A stretch of DNA of 20,028 nt. Source: a virus. Positions 19,635 to 20,028 of this stretch are shown piece after piece. Within the stretch, counting starts at the first letter, position 1; each line of letters starts with the position of its first letter. Under the pieces are notes generated by a model that saw only the letters and a list, made by a program, of their open reading frames with translations, had not been told where the DNA came from and did no database searches. The stretch covers positions 1 through 20,028 of IMG/VR virus record IMGVR_UViG_3300006929_000176; one strand, written 5' to 3'. The translations under genes were made by a program, and so were the position numbers.

Positions 19635-20028
19635 TGAACTTTTTTACCGAAAGTAAAGATATAGATATTGTGAGAGATGACGAGCGCAACATAGAAGTGC
19701 TGAGATACTCTTCTGGAGTAGATAGTACATTAGGTATATTGTGCGAGAATGGACCACAAGGTAGAGAGTTTCTTGCTTATACTTTAGAAGATGAGTTTAG
19801 AGAAGAGAAGGTAAGTGCTGAAACAAGAATACCAGAAGGCACCTATGATGTTAAGCTTCGCACAGAAGGTGGTTTTCATAATCGTTATATAGACAAGTTT
19901 GGTGCTGATTTCCATAAGGGAATGTTGCACGTCCAGGATGTGCCTGGCTTTGAATATATTCTTATTCACACCGGTAACAATGACGAACATACAATGGGTT
20001 GTTTATTAGTTGCGGATAGCTCTACTCA
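19631..20028 (+). CDS. DUF5675 family protein (cut by window end)
   Basis: Partial gene, 132 residues visible and no stop before the window ends. ATG 19631 (or 19634, ATGATG) overlaps the preceding stop and has GAAGAGG at 19617-19623. TLEDEFREEKVSAETRIPEGTY (51-72, key Glu-Thr-Arg-Ile-Pro) and MLHVQDVPGFEYILIHTGN (98-116), then HTMGCLLV (120-127), are the DUF5675 blocks. The end block, His113, Gly-Asn and Gly-Cys124, recalls the His...GC arrangement of L,D-transpeptidases, so a peptidoglycan-related activity is possible but unproven. With a holin 2 kb upstream it could take part in lysis. I see no other endolysin in the window. Confidence 0.85.
   Translation, partial: MMNFFTESKDIDIVRDDERNIEVLRYSSGVDSTLGILCENGPQGREFLAYTLEDEFREEKVSAETRIPEGTYDVKLRTEGGFHNRYIDKFGADFHKGMLHVQDVPGFEYILIHTGNNDEHTMGCLLVADSST

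Noticed and set aside
1-20028. tRNA genes, CRISPR arrays, insertion sequences or attachment sites
   Set aside because: All gaps between genes are shorter than about 120 bases and were read by eye; none shows a cloverleaf, repeat-spacer array, transposase or integrase. Faint tRNA-like folds cannot be excluded without a covariance search.

Overview
The window is a dense, AT-rich stretch of a tailed-phage genome, or an uncultivated virus of that kind. Every supportable gene is on the + strand. Genes are short and packed, many overlapping by 1 to about 40 bases, and no stretch over about 120 bases lacks a gene. Viral origin is inferred from the mix: a complete phage-style replication and recombination set, a dCMP deaminase, PhoH, a RuvC-like resolvase, a GTA-type holin, DUF3310 and DUF5675 proteins, and many small unknowns, with no cellular housekeeping genes. 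A Gram-negative and probably aquatic host is suggested by a signal-peptide-bearing outer-membrane beta-barrel protein and a PomA/MotA-like protein; this is inference. No capsid, tail or large terminase gene lies in the window.

Layout. 1-1466: tail of an upstream gene, dCMP deaminase, a DUF1415-like protein, and a conserved phage protein. 1475-4933: a sigma70-type promoter and a full-length DnaE-type DNA polymerase III alpha subunit. 4971-8183: an SseB-like protein, a terminator-like structured RNA of about 92 nt (5593-5684), several small acidic or coiled-coil unknowns, a Vsr/DUF559-like endonuclease and a miniature MscS-like membrane protein. 8227-10504: a D12-class adenine methyltransferase followed by small unknowns, including a 39-residue membrane peptide. 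10558-11178: secreted outer-membrane beta-barrel. 11185-11796: RuvC-like resolvase. 11807-15987: a second promoter nearly identical to the first, then a primase (zinc finger plus TOPRIM) and a single-chain Mre11-Rad50 (SbcD-SbcC) fusion, followed by PhoH (15998-16696). 16709-18446: a run of four envelope proteins (shortened MotA/PomA-like channel protein, holin, secreted two-repeat protein, small membrane protein). 18453-20028: 7Fe-type ferredoxin, monothiol-type glutaredoxin, DUF3310 protein, nucleotidyltransferase, and a DUF5675 protein cut by the window end.

How it fits together: DnaE, primase, resolvase, the Mre11-Rad50 fusion and PhoH make a replication/recombination core. It is driven at two places by the same promoter module (AGCCTTGACA, 17-base spacer, TATATTAT), so DnaE and the primase/nuclease genes are probably co-expressed. 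dCMP deaminase supplies dUMP for dTTP. The envelope cassette probably includes lysis functions. The ferredoxin and glutaredoxin look like auxiliary redox genes. The most unusual items are the trimmed PomA-like protein beside the holin, the mini MscS protein, the Mre11-Rad50 fusion, the viral outer-membrane protein, and the structured RNA at 5593-5684. All family calls were made by eye from motifs; no database search was run.
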